A DNA stretch of 64,000 nucleotides, from the NCBI GenBank assembly GCA_947630825.1, contig CANRJA010000002.1, forward strand, positions 1 to 64,000, given 5' to 3'. Shown here piece after piece: positions 51,793 through 61,513 of this stretch (positions within the stretch are counted from its first letter, which is position 1; each line of letters starts with the position of its first letter). Below the pieces are notes generated by a model, which made no database searches, was not told where the DNA came from, and saw only the letters and a list, made by a program, of their open reading frames with translations. This DNA is from an uncultured Clostridia bacterium (GTDB taxonomy: Bacteria > Bacillota > Clostridia > Oscillospirales > Ruminococcaceae). A program made the translations under genes and the position numbers.

Positions 51793-54700
51793 ATGGAACA
51801 GCATTATATAAACACCTTTTTTGAGGATTATAAAAATATAATACCAAAAGATATTGGAAATGGCAGAATAATAAAGCTGACATTTGAAGATAAATACAGC
51901 TTAATGAAAATTACCGCTGCATTTGACAAGCTAATAAGCTATGAAGCTGCAAGTAAATTCGAGAGGGATTTAAGTTCTGCTCTTAAAATGTCTGATGTAT
52001 GTTTAGATATTAAATACACTCCCGATATGTTTAGCATTGAATATTTCGGTGAGCTTATTAAGTTTTTAAAGGATTCATTTACGGTAGTAAACGGATTTTT
52101 AGATGACGCTGATGTTACATATGATGATAATGGCAGCGAACTTAAAATAAATCTAAAATCGGGCGGATTCAGTCTTTTGCAGAAAGCGGGTATAGAAACA
52201 GCTTTGCCTGATTTGATTTACAAGTTTTTTTCTAAGAAGGTTAAAGTCGTTTTTGCAGGAGTTCTTTCCACTGATAAAGAAGAACACGAGAAGTTTTATT
52301 CTGAAGCAATTTCTAATATACCGATGCCTGATCCGATAATTCAAAAACCGACAAAGCAAGATTTTTCAGTGTATGATATAGATTTTGCCGATAGCTATTT
52401 AGACGGAAGCGGAGCAAGGCTTTTAATGGGTAAGGTTATCAAACCTGTAAATAAACTTCTTCCGTTAAACGAGCTTAATATAGATATTGACGATGCTGTA
52501 GTATGGGGCGATGTTTTTCAGGTAAGCACAAGAGAAACAAAGTCGGGAATGCTTATTGCCGTTATTTACATAACTGACTATACAAATTCCTGCGCGGTAA
52601 AGCTTATAGGTTCTAAAAACAAAAAGGCACGGCTTTCAAAATCAAGGCTTGAAGCGATGCTTGGAGAAATGAAAAAGGGAACGACGGTTGTTTTAACAGG
52701 TGCGCTCAGTGAAGACGACTACGACCACAAGGAGTATTTTATTCCAAACGATATAATGACGATCCATAGAAGTGTAAAGAAAGATAATAGCGAGGTAAAG
52801 CGTGTTGAACTGCATTGTCATACTAATATGTCGGCAATGGACGCCGTTACGCCTGCTGATAAAATTGTCAATAAGGCTTTTTCGTGGGGACATAACGCTA
52901 TTGCAATTACAGACCACGGTGTTATGCAGGGCTGTCCGGACGCTATGTATGCGGTAGATAAAATAAGAAAAGACGGCGGAGATTTTAAACTCATTTACGG
53001 CATTGAGGCTTATCAGGTAAACAGCGACACTCTGGATCAAAGCACGATTAAAAAGCCTTATCATCAGATCATTCTGGCGAAGAACAAAACCGGATTAAAA
53101 AATCTATACAAACTTGTATCATATTCAAACCTAAAATACTTTTACAAAAGGCCAAGAATTCCAAAGCAGGAGCTTATAAAGCACAGAGAGGGGCTTTTAG
53201 TCGGAAGCGCCTGCGAGATGGGAGAGCTTATACAGAATTACTTAGCAGGGAAGTCACATGAGGAACTGGCAGAGATAGCAAAGTTTTATGACTATTTGGA
53301 AATTCAGCCTATCGGAAACAATAAGTTTATGCTTAGAAGCGACCGTGACGTTTATAAAAACATCAAAACAGAGGAACAGCTTAAAGAAATAAACAGGTTT
53401 GTAGTTCAGCTTGGAGATGAGCTTGGAATACCTGTCGTTGCAACGGGCGACGTTCATTTTCTTGAGGAGGGTGATGCAACCTTCCGTGCGATTTTACAGG
53501 CAGGTCAGGGTTATTCCGACGCCGATATTCAAGCACCGCTTTATCTGAAAACTACCGAGGAAATGCTGGAGGAGTTTTCGGAATATCTGGGCGAGGAAAA
53601 GGCATATGAGGTCGTTGTTACAAACTCTAATAAAATTGCCGATATGACAGATCCCGAGCTAAGGGCTTTTCCAAAGGGAACCTTTACTCCGCATATCGAG
53701 GGTGCGGAAGAAGAACTGACAGATATTTGCTGGAATAAGGCTAAAGAAATCTACGGAGATCCTGTTCCTGAAATTGTACATAAACGCTTGCAGAGAGAGC
53801 TTGACTCAATTATAAAGCACGGATTTGCCGTACTTTATATAATTGCCCAGAAGCTGGTGGCAAACTCGGTTGAGAACGGCTATCAGGTAGGTTCAAGAGG
53901 TTCGGTAGGCTCGTCCTTTGTCGCTTCTATGGCAGGTATTTCAGAAGTTAATCCGCTTGTGCCGCATTATGTTTGCCCAAGCTGTAAGTACAGTGAATTT
54001 ATAACAGATGGTACTGTCGGTTCCGGTTTTGACTTACCTCCAAAGGCGTGTCCGAAGTGCGGCAGCGATATGAACCGTGACGGTCACGACATTCCTTTTG
54101 AGACTTTCTTGGGATTCCACGGTGATAAGTCTCCTGATATTGATTTGAATTTCTCCGGCGAGTATCAGTCGAGAGCGCATAAATATACAGAGGAGCTTTT
54201 CGGCTCTGACCACGTTTTTAAGGCAGGAACTATTTCGGGCGTTGCTGATAAAACAGCTTACGGATATGTTATGAAGTATTTAGATGAGCGTGGAAGAAAG
54301 GCAAATCCTGCTGAGATTCAGAGGCTTGTAAACGGTTGTACTGGTATAAAGCGAACAACAGGACAGCACCCGGGAGGAATGGTTGTTATTCCGGCTGAGT
54401 ATGAGGTTTATGATTTTACGCCTGTTCAGCACCCTGCTGAAAAAACCGACAGCGATATAGTTACTACTCACTTTGATTTTAATTCGCTTCACGATACTAT
54501 ATTAAAGCTAGACGAGCTTGGGCACGATGTACCGACGCTGTATAAGCATCTTGAGGATATGACGGGCTGTGAAGTAACTAAAGTGCCAATGTCTGACGAT
54601 AAGGTGTATTCTTTGTTTACATCTACAGAGGCATTGGGCGTTAAGCCCGAACAGATTTTCGTAGAGACGGGAACGCTCGGTATTCCAGAAATGGGAACGC

Positions 54701-55566
54701 CTTTTGTAAGACAAATGCTTTTAGACGCACAGCCTAAAAATTTCTCCGACCTTTTACAAATTTCTGGGCTTTCTCACGGTACTGACGTTTGGCTGGGAAA
54801 CGCTCAGGAGCTTATTAAGAACGGCGTTTGTGATATTTCCCAGGTAATAGGAACCCGTGACAGCATTATGACTAAGTTAATTTATTACGGAGTTGATCCG
54901 TCGCTTTCGTTTAAGATTATGGAGATAACAAGAAAAGGTAATGCGCCAAAGCTTTTGACAGAGGAAATGAAGCAGGAAATGCGCAACAACAATGTTCCTG
55001 AATGGTTTATTGAAAGCTGCTTGAAAATAAAATATATGTTCCCAAAGGCTCATGCTGCCGCTTATGTTACTGCTGCTATACGCCTCTGCTGGTTTAAGGT
55101 ATACAAGCCGCTTGAGTTTTATTCTGCAATATTTACTGTAAGAGGCGAGGATTTTGACGCTGTTAGCGCAATAAAAGGAGAAGCGGAGGTCAAGCACAAA
55201 ATTCAGGAGCTTAAATTCAAAAATGATAAAACGGCAAAGGAGGAGGGAACTCTTGATACGCTAATGCTCATTAATGAGATGTTGTCGAGAGGGTTTGAGT
55301 TTTTACCGATAGATATTTTTAAATCACATTCAACATTTTACAAAATCGAAAACGGAAAGCTAAGACTTCCTTTTTGCTCAATCAACGGAGTGGGAACAAG
55401 CGCATCTAAGAGTATTTACGAAAAGGCTCAGAGAGGAGATTTTATATCCATTGAGGAGTTTGCAAATCAAAGCGGAGTTTCAAAGACGGTTATTGAAACA
55501 CTTAAAGATATAGGCGCGTTCGGAGATATTCCTGAAAGCAATCAATTTTCGCTTTTTACCATGTAA
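51793..55566 (+). CDS. polC: DNA polymerase III PolC-type alpha subunit lacking the exonuclease insert
   Basis: PolC is the main replicative polymerase of low-GC Gram-positives. The 1257-residue protein has an N-terminal domain and OB-fold (to about 335), a PHP domain from [13 protein letters not shown] (H341) through YGIEAYQV (about 405), then directly the rest of PHP ([19 protein letters not shown]). In standard PolC (about 1440 residues) a DEDDh 3'-5' exonuclease is inserted in the PHP domain; here no DxExTG motif exists and the length is about 180 shorter. A zinc motif (CPSC, CPKC, about 730-760), catalytic PDIDLNFSG (about 781) and the finger and tail domains follow. Confidence 0.93.
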   Translation: MEQHYINTFFEDYKNIIPKDIGNGRIIKLTFEDKYSLMKITAAFDKLISYEAASKFERDLSSALKMSDVCLDIKYTPDMFSIEYFGELIKFLKDSFTVVNGFLDDADVTYDDNGSELKINLKSGGFSLLQKAGIETALPDLIYKFFSKKVKVVFAGVLSTDKEEHEKFYSEAISNIPMPDPIIQKPTKQDFSVYDIDFADSYLDGSGARLLMGKVIKPVNKLLPLNELNIDIDDAVVWGDVFQVSTRETKSGMLIAVIYITDYTNSCAVKLIGSKNKKARLSKSRLEAMLGEMKKGTTVVLTGALSEDDYDHKEYFIPNDIMTIHRSVKKDNSEVKRVELHCHTNMSAMDAVTPADKIVNKAFSWGHNAIAITDHGVMQGCPDAMYAVDKIRKDGGDFKLIYGIEAYQVNSDTLDQSTIKKPYHQIILAKNKTGLKNLYKLVSYSNLKYFYKRPRIPKQELIKHREGLLVGSACEMGELIQNYLAGKSHEELAEIAKFYDYLEIQPIGNNKFMLRSDRDVYKNIKTEEQLKEINRFVVQLGDELGIPVVATGDVHFLEEGDATFRAILQAGQGYSDADIQAPLYLKTTEEMLEEFSEYLGEEKAYEVVVTNSNKIADMTDPELRAFPKGTFTPHIEGAEEELTDICWNKAKEIYGDPVPEIVHKRLQRELDSIIKHGFAVLYIIAQKLVANSVENGYQVGSRGSVGSSFVASMAGISEVNPLVPHYVCPSCKYSEFITDGTVGSGFDLPPKACPKCGSDMNRDGHDIPFETFLGFHGDKSPDIDLNFSGEYQSRAHKYTEELFGSDHVFKAGTISGVADKTAYGYVMKYLDERGRKANPAEIQRLVNGCTGIKRTTGQHPGGMVVIPAEYEVYDFTPVQHPAEKTDSDIVTTHFDFNSLHDTILKLDELGHDVPTLYKHLEDMTGCEVTKVPMSDDKVYSLFTSTEALGVKPEQIFVETGTLGIPEMGTPFVRQMLLDAQPKNFSDLLQISGLSHGTDVWLGNAQELIKNGVCDISQVIGTRDSIMTKLIYYGVDPSLSFKIMEITRKGNAPKLLTEEMKQEMRNNNVPEWFIESCLKIKYMFPKAHAAAYVTAAIRLCWFKVYKPLEFYSAIFTVRGEDFDAVSAIKGEAEVKHKIQELKFKNDKTAKEEGTLDTLMLINEMLSRGFEFLPIDIFKSHSTFYKIENGKLRLPFCSINGVGTSASKSIYEKAQRGDFISIEEFANQSGVSKTVIETLKDIGAFGDIPESNQFSLFTM

Positions 55567-55633
55567 ACAGATTGCTTTGATATTTGAATTGTGTTATAAT
55601 AACTTTGGTGAAATTTATACTCGGAGTGACTTT

Positions 55634-56770
55634 ATGGTAATCTTTAATGCAAAAATATATACTATGAATGACAATGATGAAATTATAGAAAACGGTTATG
55701 TCCAATATGAAAGCGGAAAGATAATCGGCGTCGGTGAGGGCTTTCCCGATAACGATGACGAAAGGTTAATTGATGCAAACGGCTGTTCTCTGTACCCCGG
55801 ATTTATTGACGCACACACTCATCTTGGACTTTTCACAAGCGGCGTTGGAATCGAGGGCGAAGATTTCAACGAGGATTCTGACCCTATTACACCTCAGCTT
55901 AGCTCAATAGACGGAATTAATCCAATGGATTCAGCGTTTGAGGACGCGAGAAAAGCTGGTATAACGACTGTTGCTGTTTCCCCGGGAAGTTCTAATGTAA
56001 TCTGCGGAAGCATTGCAGCAGTAAAAACCAAAGGTAAGCGTATTGATAAAATGTCGTTCGGTAAGGTTGGAATGAAAATAAGTCTTGGCGAAAACCCTAA
56101 AATGACGTATCTTGATAAGGATTCTTCACCAGTTACAAGAATGGCAATAGCGGCTCTTATACGTGAGGCTTTGAGTAAGGCTCAAAAGTATATGGTAGAT
56201 AAGGAGTCAGGAGATGAAACTCCTGAATATGACGCAAAATGCGAGGCGCTGATTCCGCTTCTCAAAAAGGAAGTAAAGGCGCATTTTCACTGTCACAGAG
56301 CAGACGATATATTCACAGCGATAAGAATTGCCAAAGAGTTTGATTTAGAATATGTACTTATACATTGTACAGAGGGGCATCTTATTGCTGACGAGTTAAA
56401 AGCTGAAAAAGCAACTGCCGTTATTGGACCTATCCTATGTGACAAATCAAAGCCTGAGCTTGCAAATCTTACTCCTGAAAACGCCTATATACTTAACTCA
56501 GCAGGCATTGATATTTCTATTTGCACGGATCACAGCGAGGTACCCATTCAGTATTTGCCGATATCAGCAGGTATTGCGATAAAAAACGGTCTGGATTTCT
56601 ACGAGGCATTAAAAGCAGTTACTAAAAACCCTGCAAGGCAGTTGGGATTGTTCGATAAAATTGGTTCAATAGAAATTGGTAAGGATGCAGATTTAGTGAT
56701 GTTTAAGGGTAATCCATTTGAAGTAATGAGCAGCCCCGTAATGGTGGTAATAAACGGAGATGGAATATAA
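55634..56770 (+). CDS. metal-dependent amidohydrolase (imidazolonepropionase-like)
   Basis: A 378-residue member of the amidohydrolase superfamily. The start is ATG 55634 (MVIFNAKIYTM) with GGAG upstream. Metal sites: HTH in IDAHTHLGLF, HFHCHRADD, HCTEGH and SICTDHSE (the final Asp). The C-terminal KNPARQLGLFDKIGSIEIGKDADLVMF, ending GKDADL, is typical. It begins 68 bases after polC and is directly followed by the fumarase-type gene. The substrate is unknown. Confidence 0.88.
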   Translation: MVIFNAKIYTMNDNDEIIENGYVQYESGKIIGVGEGFPDNDDERLIDANGCSLYPGFIDAHTHLGLFTSGVGIEGEDFNEDSDPITPQLSSIDGINPMDSAFEDARKAGITTVAVSPGSSNVICGSIAAVKTKGKRIDKMSFGKVGMKISLGENPKMTYLDKDSSPVTRMAIAALIREALSKAQKYMVDKESGDETPEYDAKCEALIPLLKKEVKAHFHCHRADDIFTAIRIAKEFDLEYVLIHCTEGHLIADELKAEKATAVIGPILCDKSKPELANLTPENAYILNSAGIDISICTDHSEVPIQYLPISAGIAIKNGLDFYEALKAVTKNPARQLGLFDKIGSIEIGKDADLVMFKGNPFEVMSSPVMVVINGDGI

Positions 56771-57613
56771 ATGAGAGAGATAAGCGTAAAGGAAGTTGAG
56801 AAAAAGGTTGCAGAGCTTTGCATAAGAGCAAATCTTAATCTGCCAAAGGATTTAGAGGATTGTATAAAGTGCAGAGCAAAAGAGGAGAAGTCAGATGTTG
56901 GCAGGAATGTATTTTCAGATATAATTGACAATATAAATGTGGCACGAGAAGAAACCATACCGATTTGTCAGGACACAGGTATGGCGATTATTTTTCTGGA
57001 AATAGGGCAGGACGTACATTTTATTGACGGTTCATTATATGAGGCGATAAACAGGGGAGTTGCCAAGGGATACACAGACGGTTACTTGAGAAAGTCGATA
57101 GTATCTGACCCTCTGGAAAGGGTCAACACAAATGACAACACTCCTGCGGTTATACATACAAAGATAGTTGACGGCGATAAGGTTAAAATAATGGTTGCTC
57201 CAAAGGGTTTTGGCAGCGAAAATATGTCGGCACTCAAAATGATGACGCCGTCTGCAACATACGATGAGATAATAGATTTTGTAGTAGAAACTGTAGCGAA
57301 TGCCGGTTCTAATCCATGTCCGCCGATAGTAGTTGGCGTGGGCATTGGCGGAGATTTTGAAAGCTGTGCATATAACGCAAAAAAAGCCCTGTGCAGACCT
57401 GTGTCCATAAGAAATCCCAAATCGCTTTATGTAGATTTAGAGAACAGAATGCTTGAAAAAATAAACAAGCTTGGCATAGGTCCTCAAGGCTTCGGCGGAA
57501 CTGTAACGGCATTGGCAGTAAATATTGAACAGTCTCCTACTCATATCGCAGGATTGCCTGTAGCTGTAAATATTGGCTGTCACGTTACAAGGCACGCAAA
57601 TGCTGAGATTTAA
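56771..57613 (+). CDS. fumarate hydratase class I, alpha-type subunit
   Basis: A 280-residue protein of the class I (iron-sulfur) fumarase/tartrate dehydratase alpha family. It carries EETIPICQDTGMAIIFLEIG with the first cluster cysteine, the catalytic PKGFGSENMSALKM, SNPCPPIVVGVGIGG with the second cysteine, and a third in NIGCHVTRHA. The beta subunit that normally follows is not in the window: a tRNA gene comes next. It follows the amidohydrolase without a gap (GGAG inside that gene). It would hydrate fumarate only with a beta partner encoded elsewhere. Confidence 0.9.
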   Translation: MREISVKEVEKKVAELCIRANLNLPKDLEDCIKCRAKEEKSDVGRNVFSDIIDNINVAREETIPICQDTGMAIIFLEIGQDVHFIDGSLYEAINRGVAKGYTDGYLRKSIVSDPLERVNTNDNTPAVIHTKIVDGDKVKIMVAPKGFGSENMSALKMMTPSATYDEIIDFVVETVANAGSNPCPPIVVGVGIGGDFESCAYNAKKALCRPVSIRNPKSLYVDLENRMLEKINKLGIGPQGFGGTVTALAVNIEQSPTHIAGLPVAVNIGCHVTRHANAEI

Positions 57614-57669
57614 ATTAAATCGGCAACAAATCTTAAGCGCTTTAAGTCGAATATTTTTATATAAAACGG

Positions 57670-57698
57670 TTGACAAAATACTACTTATGTGATAAAAT
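57670..57698 (+). promoter_or_regulatory. promoter of tRNA-Leu
   Basis: TTGACA (57670-57675), 17-base spacer, TAAAAT (57693-57698), 17 bases before the tRNA. Confidence 0.82.
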
Positions 57699-57714
57699 GC
57701 TTTAGTGGTATTTT

Positions 57715-57801
57715 GCCGGTGTGATGGAATTGGCAGACGTGCTGGACTCAAAATCCAGTGGTGGAGACACCGTACCGGTTCGACCCCGGTCACCGGCACC
57801 A
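57715..57801 (+). tRNA. tRNA-Leu (CAA)
   Basis: An 87-base tRNA with encoded CCA end. The acceptor stem is GCCGGTG/CACCGGC, the anticodon loop CTCAAAA gives CAA (codon TTG), and a long variable arm (TGGTGGAGACACC type) marks a class II tRNA. The T arm GGTTCGACCCC is normal. Confidence 0.95.
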
Positions 57802-57828
57802 GGATAGTTAGTAAGGTTTTTTAGCGAG

Positions 57829-57856
57829 AAAGCTCCGATTTTTCGGGGCTTTTTTG
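57829..57856 (+). terminator. terminator of tRNA-Leu
   Basis: AAAGCTCCG (57829-57837) pairs with CGGGGCTTT (57844-57852) and is followed by TTTT. Confidence 0.88.
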
Positions 57857-57983
57857 CATTGAAAAATTTTTACAATAAGCCATTTTGCTTATTTTTTAAA
57901 ATAAATGAGGGATATAGGTAATTTTTTTCGTCTTAATTAGTAAGGGGATATCTTCTAATGCTTGAGAAGGAAGGTGATTTTTA

Positions 57984-58547
57984 ATGTATACGGACAATGC
58001 AATTGTAGCGTTGTTTTGGGAGAGAAATGAGGATGGCATAGATTTATTGCATAAAAAATACGGTCAGGATTTAACTTATATATCATATCGTATTTTAAAC
58101 AATATGTCAGATGCAGAGGAATGTGTTAATGAAACATATTTACGTACATGGAATTCAATTCCCCAAGCACGACCTAATTCGTTACTTGCGTATACTGGAA
58201 AAATTATACGAAATTTATCCATTGATCAGTTAAAGAAGAAATTGAGTAAAAAAAGAGAATGCGATAATTTTTCGTTACTTTTGTCAGAACTTGAAGACTG
58301 TATTATTTCGGATAATAATGTAGAAACAGAAGTAGAGTATAAAGAACTGTCTGATGCAATATCTATGTTTCTTAAAGAACAAAATAGAGAATATAGATAT
58401 TATTTTATTGAGCGATATTGGTACGCTAAATCCATAAAAGAGATAGCTGAAAAATATCATGCAACAGAAAAAAGGGTTGAATCAGTATTGTATCGCTGCA
58501 GAAAAAAATTGAGATTGTTTTTAGTAGAAAGGGGATATTCTTTATGA
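57984..58547 (+). CDS. ECF-type RNA polymerase sigma factor
   Basis: A 187-residue alternative sigma factor. Region 2 (about 20-75, with MSDAEECVNETYLRTWNSIP) binds the -10 and region 4 (about 125-185, SIKEIAEKYHATEKRVESVLYRCRKKL) binds the -35. ATG 57984 has AAGGTGAT upstream. The following gene overlaps by four bases and is the likely membrane anti-sigma. The unit is AT-rich compared with its neighbours. Confidence 0.88.
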   Translation: MYTDNAIVALFWERNEDGIDLLHKKYGQDLTYISYRILNNMSDAEECVNETYLRTWNSIPQARPNSLLAYTGKIIRNLSIDQLKKKLSKKRECDNFSLLLSELEDCIISDNNVETEVEYKELSDAISMFLKEQNREYRYYFIERYWYAKSIKEIAEKYHATEKRVESVLYRCRKKLRLFLVERGYSL

Positions 58548-59224
58548 CAAGTTTTCAGTTGTTTGAAGCAATAGGAAGCATTGATGATACTCTTATTGCA
58601 GAAGTAAGTAATTCATCATATAAAAAGCAAAAGAAAATTTATACTATATCAGTGTTAGCTACATGTGCGGTGTTAGCTATCTGTGTCTTTGCAAATTATG
58701 AGAAAATACATCAGATTAATACAGATAATCGAACAAATGAAATAGTATATCATACACCAACAGTAACGCTACAAGGAAATTCAAGAGAAGAAGCAATTGA
58801 TAATGTAGTAATAAACAAGATTGATTCATTGTATTCAAATGCGAAGTTTGGTGGAAAACTGAAAGAAGTGTCAGAAAGACAATGGCAAAAACAATATGGC
58901 ACAGAGGACTTCTTGAAAGCATACAAGAAAAAGTATAAATTTAGTTTTTCAGATGCTAAAAAAATTTTATATGGAGTTGTGGAACTTGAATTGCCAAATA
59001 ATCAAGTTGTAGAGATTTTAGTTTCTAACGGAGAAATGCTAGACAGTTCATTCAAAGAATTGAAAAAGACTTTAATAGGTAACAGCGAAGTTGCCATATG
59101 TAAAATGAATAATAGAAATTTTTGTGCCATTGTTTATGGTGAAAATGCTGTTTATACTATTGAAGGAGACGACAAAATGAATAAAAATCAATTTATTATG
59201 CTGTTAAAGAAATTTTTAAAATAA
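58544..59224 (+). CDS. probable membrane anti-sigma or partner of the ECF sigma factor
   Basis: A 226-residue protein that starts within the end of the sigma factor gene (ATGA overlap), which couples their translation. It has an N-terminal cytoplasmic part (FQLFEAIGSIDDTLIAE, about 1-30), one transmembrane helix (about 36-52, TISVLATCAVLAICVFA) and an extracytoplasmic domain. This is the layout of Firmicutes anti-sigma factors of ECF pairs; there is no zinc-binding HxxxCxxC motif. I do not recognise the outer domain. Confidence 0.65.
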   Translation: MTSFQLFEAIGSIDDTLIAEVSNSSYKKQKKIYTISVLATCAVLAICVFANYEKIHQINTDNRTNEIVYHTPTVTLQGNSREEAIDNVVINKIDSLYSNAKFGGKLKEVSERQWQKQYGTEDFLKAYKKKYKFSFSDAKKILYGVVELELPNNQVVEILVSNGEMLDSSFKELKKTLIGNSEVAICKMNNRNFCAIVYGENAVYTIEGDDKMNKNQFIMLLKKFLK

Positions 59225-59243
59225 GAATTAGAAGGAAGCTTAA

Positions 59244-59321
59244 ATGAGTTATAAAGCGAAATTTTATTTTGCTATAAAAAACAAATTTTGGTCAAAGGTT
59301 GTTAATAAGAAAGTACGATAG
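59244..59321 (+). other. possible 25-residue reading frame
   Basis: ATG 59244 behind GAAGGAAG reads MSYKAKFYFAIKNKFWSKVV and a few more codons to a TAG. It is short and basic and could be chance. The rest of 59225-59560 holds a hairpin (59328-59360) and the reductase promoter. Confidence 0.25.
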
Positions 59322-59327
59322 ACAGAA

Positions 59328-59360
59328 AAGGCGTTCAGGTCAATAATGACTTGGACGCTT
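59328..59360 (+). terminator. hairpin after the sigma factor unit
   Basis: AAGGCGTTCAGGTCA and TGACTTGGACGCTT pair with a few mismatches around ATAA. The following ATGTTTAATAAAG is only partly T-rich, so termination is likely but inefficient. Confidence 0.5.
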
Positions 59361-59474
59361 ATGTTTAATAAAGCAAATGTTGCATAAAAGCAGAAAATAT
59401 TATATAATAATCTTAACAAGGGAGCGGTTTAATGGTATTTTAGATTCGAAGGCGTATGACTGTTTTGTAAGATG

Positions 59475-59503
59475 TAGACAACTTAAAAAGGATATGGTAT
59501 AAT
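59475..59503 (+). promoter_or_regulatory. promoter of the aldo/keto reductase gene
   Basis: TAGACA (59475-59480), 17-base spacer, TATAAT (59498-59503), 57 bases before ATG 59561. Confidence 0.65.
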
Positions 59504-59560
59504 TTATAAAAAGAGAAAATGTGAAGTTTTATTTTTCAAACTAATTAAGGAGTAGATAAA

Positions 59561-60691
59561 ATGGTTACAAAGAAATTTCAGGGTTTAGAGTTATCAGCAC
59601 TTGGATTAGGTTCTATGCGTTTGCCGGTAATTGATTACGACGATTCAAGAATTGACGAAGAAAAAACAGCGGAAATGGTTGCATATGCTATGGAGAATGG
59701 CATTAACTATTATGATACGGCATGGGGTTATCATGGGCATAATTCAGAAACTGTTATGGGTAAGATTTTGAAGAATTATCCTCGAAACAGCTTTTACCTA
59801 GCCTCAAAGTTTCCTGGATATGATCTTTCAAATATGCCAAAGGTTGAAGAAATATTTGAAAAGCAGCTAAAAAAGTGCTGCGTAGATTATTTTGACTTTT
59901 ATTTGTTCCACAACGTATGTGAGATGAATATTGATGCTTACCTTGATGAAAAATACGGTATTTTTGAGTATTTGATTGAGCAGAAGAAGAACGGACGTAT
60001 TCGTCATTTGGGCTTTTCTGCGCATGGAAGTCTTGACGTTATCAAAAGGTTTCTGGATAAGTACGGCGAGCATATGGAATTTTGTCAGCTTCAGATAAAT
60101 TATATTGACTGGACATTTCAAAATGCGAAAGATAAAGTTGATTTATTAAATAAGCATAAGATTCCAATATGGGTTATGGAGCCGCTGCGTGGCGGTAAGC
60201 TGGCAAAGTTACCTGAAAGCGAGGAAGAAAAATTAAAAGAACTTCGCCCTGATGAAAAAATACCGGCATGGGCATTCAGGTTTTTGCAAAGTATCCCCGG
60301 TGTTACTATGATACTTTCCGGAATGTCGAATTATGAGCAGCTTCAGGAAAACATAAAAACATTTGAAACAGAAAAACCGTTGTCAAAGGAAGAAATGGAA
60401 ACTTTGCTGAAGATTGCAGATAACGCACTAAACGGAGTTCTTCCCTGTACTGCTTGTCATTACTGTGTCAGTCATTGTCCTAAGGGACTGGATATTCCGA
60501 CACTTTTGGAGTTATATAACGAGCATAGCTTTACAGGAGGCGGTTTTATTGCGCCTATGGCGCTGATGGCAATATCAGAAGAAAAGCATCCGACTGCCTG
60601 CATAGGCTGCAAAAGTTGTGAGGCAGTTTGTCCTCAGCAGATAAAAATATCAGAAGCAATGTCTGATTTTGCAGTAAAATTAAAGGGTTAA
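59561..60691 (+). CDS. aldo/keto reductase with C-terminal ferredoxin domain
   Basis: The 376-residue protein has an N-terminal AKR TIM barrel (LSALGLGSMRLP, D in NYYDTAWGYHG, K in ASKFPGYD) and a C-terminal region with two cysteine clusters (CTACHYCVSHCPKG and CIGCKSCEAVCPQ) that would bind two [4Fe-4S] clusters. This AKR-plus-ferredoxin form is common in anaerobes and may pass electrons to or from the NAD(P)H site. The substrate is unknown. AAGGAG precedes ATG 59561. Confidence 0.93.
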   Translation: MVTKKFQGLELSALGLGSMRLPVIDYDDSRIDEEKTAEMVAYAMENGINYYDTAWGYHGHNSETVMGKILKNYPRNSFYLASKFPGYDLSNMPKVEEIFEKQLKKCCVDYFDFYLFHNVCEMNIDAYLDEKYGIFEYLIEQKKNGRIRHLGFSAHGSLDVIKRFLDKYGEHMEFCQLQINYIDWTFQNAKDKVDLLNKHKIPIWVMEPLRGGKLAKLPESEEEKLKELRPDEKIPAWAFRFLQSIPGVTMILSGMSNYEQLQENIKTFETEKPLSKEEMETLLKIADNALNGVLPCTACHYCVSHCPKGLDIPTLLELYNEHSFTGGGFIAPMALMAISEEKHPTACIGCKSCEAVCPQQIKISEAMSDFAVKLKG

Positions 60692-60770
60692 GGTTTTTAA
60701 TACTGTATATTAGAATTGTTTTTGGCACTAAAATATGAGAGAATATAGTAAACTTAATATTTCAAAAATC

Positions 60771-60802
60771 AAGGCACATAGAATTAGAAATCTATGTGCC
60801 TG
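60771..60802. terminator. hairpin similar to 27133-27166
   Basis: GGCACATAGA (60773-60782) pairs with TCTATGTGCC (60791-60800). On the minus strand it is followed by TTGATTTTTG, ending the hpt transcript. It also faces the convergent reductase gene. The stem is the same as at 27133-27166. Confidence 0.75.
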
Positions 60803-60826
60803 TTTTGCGATGTAATATGTAAATTA

Positions 60827-61375
60827 TCATTCAGAAAATTCAGCGATGTAAGGAAGATTTCTGTAATATTCACCGAAGTCTAAACCATATCCGACGACGA
60901 AAATATCAGGAATAGTAAAAAGCGAAAGATCTACTTTTAAATCAACGGTGCGTCTGCTGGGCTTGTCCAGCAAAGTAATTATTCTTAGTGAAATTGGGTT
61001 TCTTGCTTTGAGAAGATTTACAACATCGTTGAGTGTTCTTCCGGTGTCAATAATATCTTCAACAATAATAATATTATATTTGCTTAAATCCTGTGTTAGA
61101 TCCATAGTAATTTTCACATTTCCTGACGATAGAGTGCCGTCGTAATAACTTTCAGCGGCCATGAACCCGATTTCGCAAGGTATATTTATCTCTTTGCACA
61201 AGTCAGCGAGGAACACAAAAGAGCCTTTTAATATGCTTACAAGCAGTATAGGTGTTCCACCGTATAAGGAATTGATAATTTTTCCTGCTTTTTTTACAGC
61301 AGATTTAATTTCATTTTCTGAAATAACAATACGTTTTATTTTTTCTAGAAATGCATTTACATTTTTAAATTCCAT
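60827..61375 (-). CDS. hpt: hypoxanthine phosphoribosyltransferase
   Basis: Hpt salvages hypoxanthine and guanine to nucleotides. The 182-residue protein has the PRPP-binding motif IIIVEDIIDTGRTL and the early LLVSILKGSFVFLADLC. FVVGYGLDFGEYYRNLPYI near the end is characteristic. ATG 61375 has a GAGGAAG site. Confidence 0.95.
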   Translation of the reverse strand: MEFKNVNAFLEKIKRIVISENEIKSAVKKAGKIINSLYGGTPILLVSILKGSFVFLADLCKEINIPCEIGFMAAESYYDGTLSSGNVKITMDLTQDLSKYNIIIVEDIIDTGRTLNDVVNLLKARNPISLRIITLLDKPSRRTVDLKVDLSLFTIPDIFVVGYGLDFGEYYRNLPYIAEFSE

Positions 61376-61474
61376 AATATCTTCCTCATTTATAAGTTAT
61401 TATTTATATTAATTTTACGATTTTAAGATAGTTATAATATATCATTTTTAATTTGTTTGGTCAATTAGTTTACA

Positions 61475-61510
61475 AAAAACACGCCCTGCTTTTTTGCACG
61501 ACGTGTTTTT
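61475..61510 (-). terminator. terminator of the 55-residue protein gene
   Basis: AAAAACACG (61475-61483) pairs with CGTGTTTTT (61502-61510). On the minus strand the stem ends in T-rich sequence. It lies three bases past the stop of the small gene. Confidence 0.75.
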
Positions 61511-61513
61511 GTT

